Shown here piece after piece: positions 14,510 to 15,598 of a DNA stretch of 15,598 bases. The position numbers and the translations under genes were made by a program. The stretch covers positions 1-15,598 of the forward strand of contig JAFGLP010000028.1 of the NCBI GenBank assembly GCA_016927965.1. The letters run 5' to 3'. This DNA comes from Dehalococcoidia bacterium (lineage in GTDB: Bacteria > Chloroflexota > Dehalococcoidia > GIF9 > UBA5629). The notes under the pieces are model-generated. The model made no database searches. It saw only the letters and a program-made list of their open reading frames with translations, and was not told where the DNA came from. Each line of letters starts with the position of its first letter. Position 1 is the first letter of the stretch.

Positions 14510-15394
14510 TTAATCAGGTTTTATGAGTGAAAAATCTTGTCTTATCTGATCCAGTGTCCAAGTATCATCAGAATAAATGCTTTTAATACGTGCTGGTTCA
14601 GAATAAAGCGATATATGTCCCCTGCAGACATAAAACGTATGTCCGGTTAAGCCGGCAGCTTCGTCACCAGCCAAAAAAACCACGAAGGGGGCTATGTCCT
14701 CCGGTGTACTTTTCATGACCATGGGACTGGCAAGAACGTCCATCCAATATTGATGTGTCATCATGTTTTCTTTCTCACTGGTAGCCGCTTGTGTCATCCT
14801 AGTGATGGCTGCCGGTCGAATTGCATTGCAGGTGACATTGTAGCGGGCCATTTCCATTGCAACTGACCTGGTAAGGCCGATTATTCCTTCTTTGGCGGCA
14901 CTATAATGTACACCCCCGATTAAACCCAGCCCGGCAGTAGAAGATGTATTAATAATACTGCCGCTTTTCTGTTGCTTAAATAATCGGCAGGCGCTTCTGA
15001 TGCAATAAAAATGACCATATAAATGCACTTTAATAATTTTGTTAAAATCATTATCTGCTATATTAAAGACTATCCCTGTATTTACTATACCGGCATTGTT
15101 GACCAGTATATCAATCCGGCCAAAATTATCTATAGCTGATTGAATAATTCTATCGGCGCCACAGGGGTCTGCTACGGAATCATAATTTGCCACTGCGGTC
15201 CCGCCCTTCTCCCTGATATCCATGACCACATTATCTGCAGCTTGAAAAGATCGGCCTGTACCATCGGTTGCTCCCCCAAGATCATTCACTACTACACAGG
15301 CGCCTTGTCTAGCTAAGGCAATAGCTTCTGCTCTTCCTATTCCGTTGCCTGCTCCCGTAACTATGGCTACCTTTCCTGCCAGTTTTTTCCCCAT
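14510..15394 (-). CDS. Short-chain dehydrogenase/reductase (SDR)
   Basis: A protein of 294 residues with the classical SDR fold. The NAD(P) loop is VTGAGNGIG (13-21), then VNDLGG (37-42), where the Asp after beta-2 favours NAD(H). DILVNNAGIVNTG follows, then INTSSTAGLG with the catalytic Ser region and HYSAAKEG with catalytic Tyr and Lys. The VVVNDLGGATDGTGRS segment and the C-terminal GHISLYSEPARIKSIYSDDTWTLDQI resemble the MFE-2/HSD17B4-like group, which often acts on 3-hydroxyacyl-CoA, but the substrate is not determined. The ATG has only a weak ribosome site (AGGTAA). On the minus strand a TATAAT lies at 15450-15445 without a good -35. The gene is more AT-rich than the aro genes and may have a different origin. 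Confidence 0.85.
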   Translation of the reverse strand: MGKKLAGKVAIVTGAGNGIGRAEAIALARQGACVVVNDLGGATDGTGRSFQAADNVVMDIREKGGTAVANYDSVADPCGADRIIQSAIDNFGRIDILVNNAGIVNTGIVFNIADNDFNKIIKVHLYGHFYCIRSACRLFKQQKSGSIINTSSTAGLGLIGGVHYSAAKEGIIGLTRSVAMEMARYNVTCNAIRPAAITRMTQAATSEKENMMTHQYWMDVLASPMVMKSTPEDIAPFVVFLAGDEAAGLTGHTFYVCRGHISLYSEPARIKSIYSDDTWTLDQIRQDFSLIKPD

Positions 15395-15520
15395 AAGTTT
15401 AGTTACCTGAATTTTATACTGGTTTCTCCGTAATTGGCATGTAAATTATAGTCGTTATAAAAATTTCCATAATCTAATGGCTGTATTTCATGCCTGACCA
15501 ATTGCAACGTAGTGAGGAAA

Positions 15521-15554
15521 GACATGGGGGATTATTCAAATAATCCCCCATGTC
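15521..15554. terminator. Perfect 34-bp palindrome: terminator or operator
   Basis: GACATGGGGGATTATT (15521-15536) and its exact reverse complement (15539-15554) flank the central CA. No long T-tract follows on the + strand, and only TCTTTCC follows on the minus strand, so it is a weak terminator at best. It may end a minus-strand gene that lies beyond the right edge. The minus-strand sequence also reads TTGACA (15556-15551), 16 bases, TAATCC (15534-15529), so an operator overlapping an SDR promoter is an alternative. The rest of 15395-15598 shows no gene. Confidence 0.5.
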
Positions 15555-15598
15555 AAAAGTATTGTTTATTTGCAGTTTGCGGGAACGTCTTTGCCCCC

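Noticed and set aside
14260..14526. 88-codon + strand ORF
   Set aside because: It has a weak ribosome site and no recognisable motif, and overlaps both the minus-strand ORF and the SDR end. It is not better supported than chance.

Overview
The window is a bacterial chromosome segment that most resembles Dehalococcoidia (phylum Chloroflexota). This is inferred from the fused-looking aro/phe/tyr gene order, the type I-beta DAHP synthase with KRH in place of the usual KRG, and the DUF3795 and DUF6125-like neighbours. No rRNA or marker gene is present to prove it.

Layout. Left end, + strand: the C-terminus of a cysteine synthase (cut by the window edge), a class I cysteine desulfurase, a small Cys-rich DUF3795 protein and a DUF6125-like protein. 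These end at a perfect 34-bp palindromic terminator (2517-2550) that also closes a convergent minus-strand gene. That gene (2562-4340) encodes a secreted, membrane-anchored protein with seven 39-residue propeller-type repeats, a choice-of-anchor-U-like domain and an Ig-like domain. From 13774 down to 4466, all on the minus strand, runs an operon of ten genes: DAHP synthase, aroB, aroD, aroE, aroK, aroA, aroC, pheA, tyrA and a SAM methyltransferase. Every one of the nine junctions overlaps by 4, 8 or 11 nt. The operon makes chorismate from PEP and erythrose-4-phosphate and sends it on to the phenylalanine and tyrosine precursors. No trp genes are in view.

The most interesting element is the operon leader (about 13774-13999). 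It has a TTGACA promoter, then almost at once a 29-codon ORF whose residues 7-15 read SYYFYAYWF. After the ORF come a strong intrinsic terminator and the Shine-Dalgarno of the DAHP synthase gene. Two alternative pairings can be drawn: one hairpin within the peptide ORF, and a competing antiterminator pairing. The layout is that of ribosome-mediated attenuation, here apparently sensing Tyr, Phe and Trp together to control the whole common aromatic pathway.

The right end (about 14050-15598) looks more AT-rich. It holds a long imperfect hairpin followed by a tiny + strand ORF with a consensus ribosome site, a doubtful minus-strand ORF, a short-chain dehydrogenase/reductase gene, and another perfect 34-bp palindrome near the edge.
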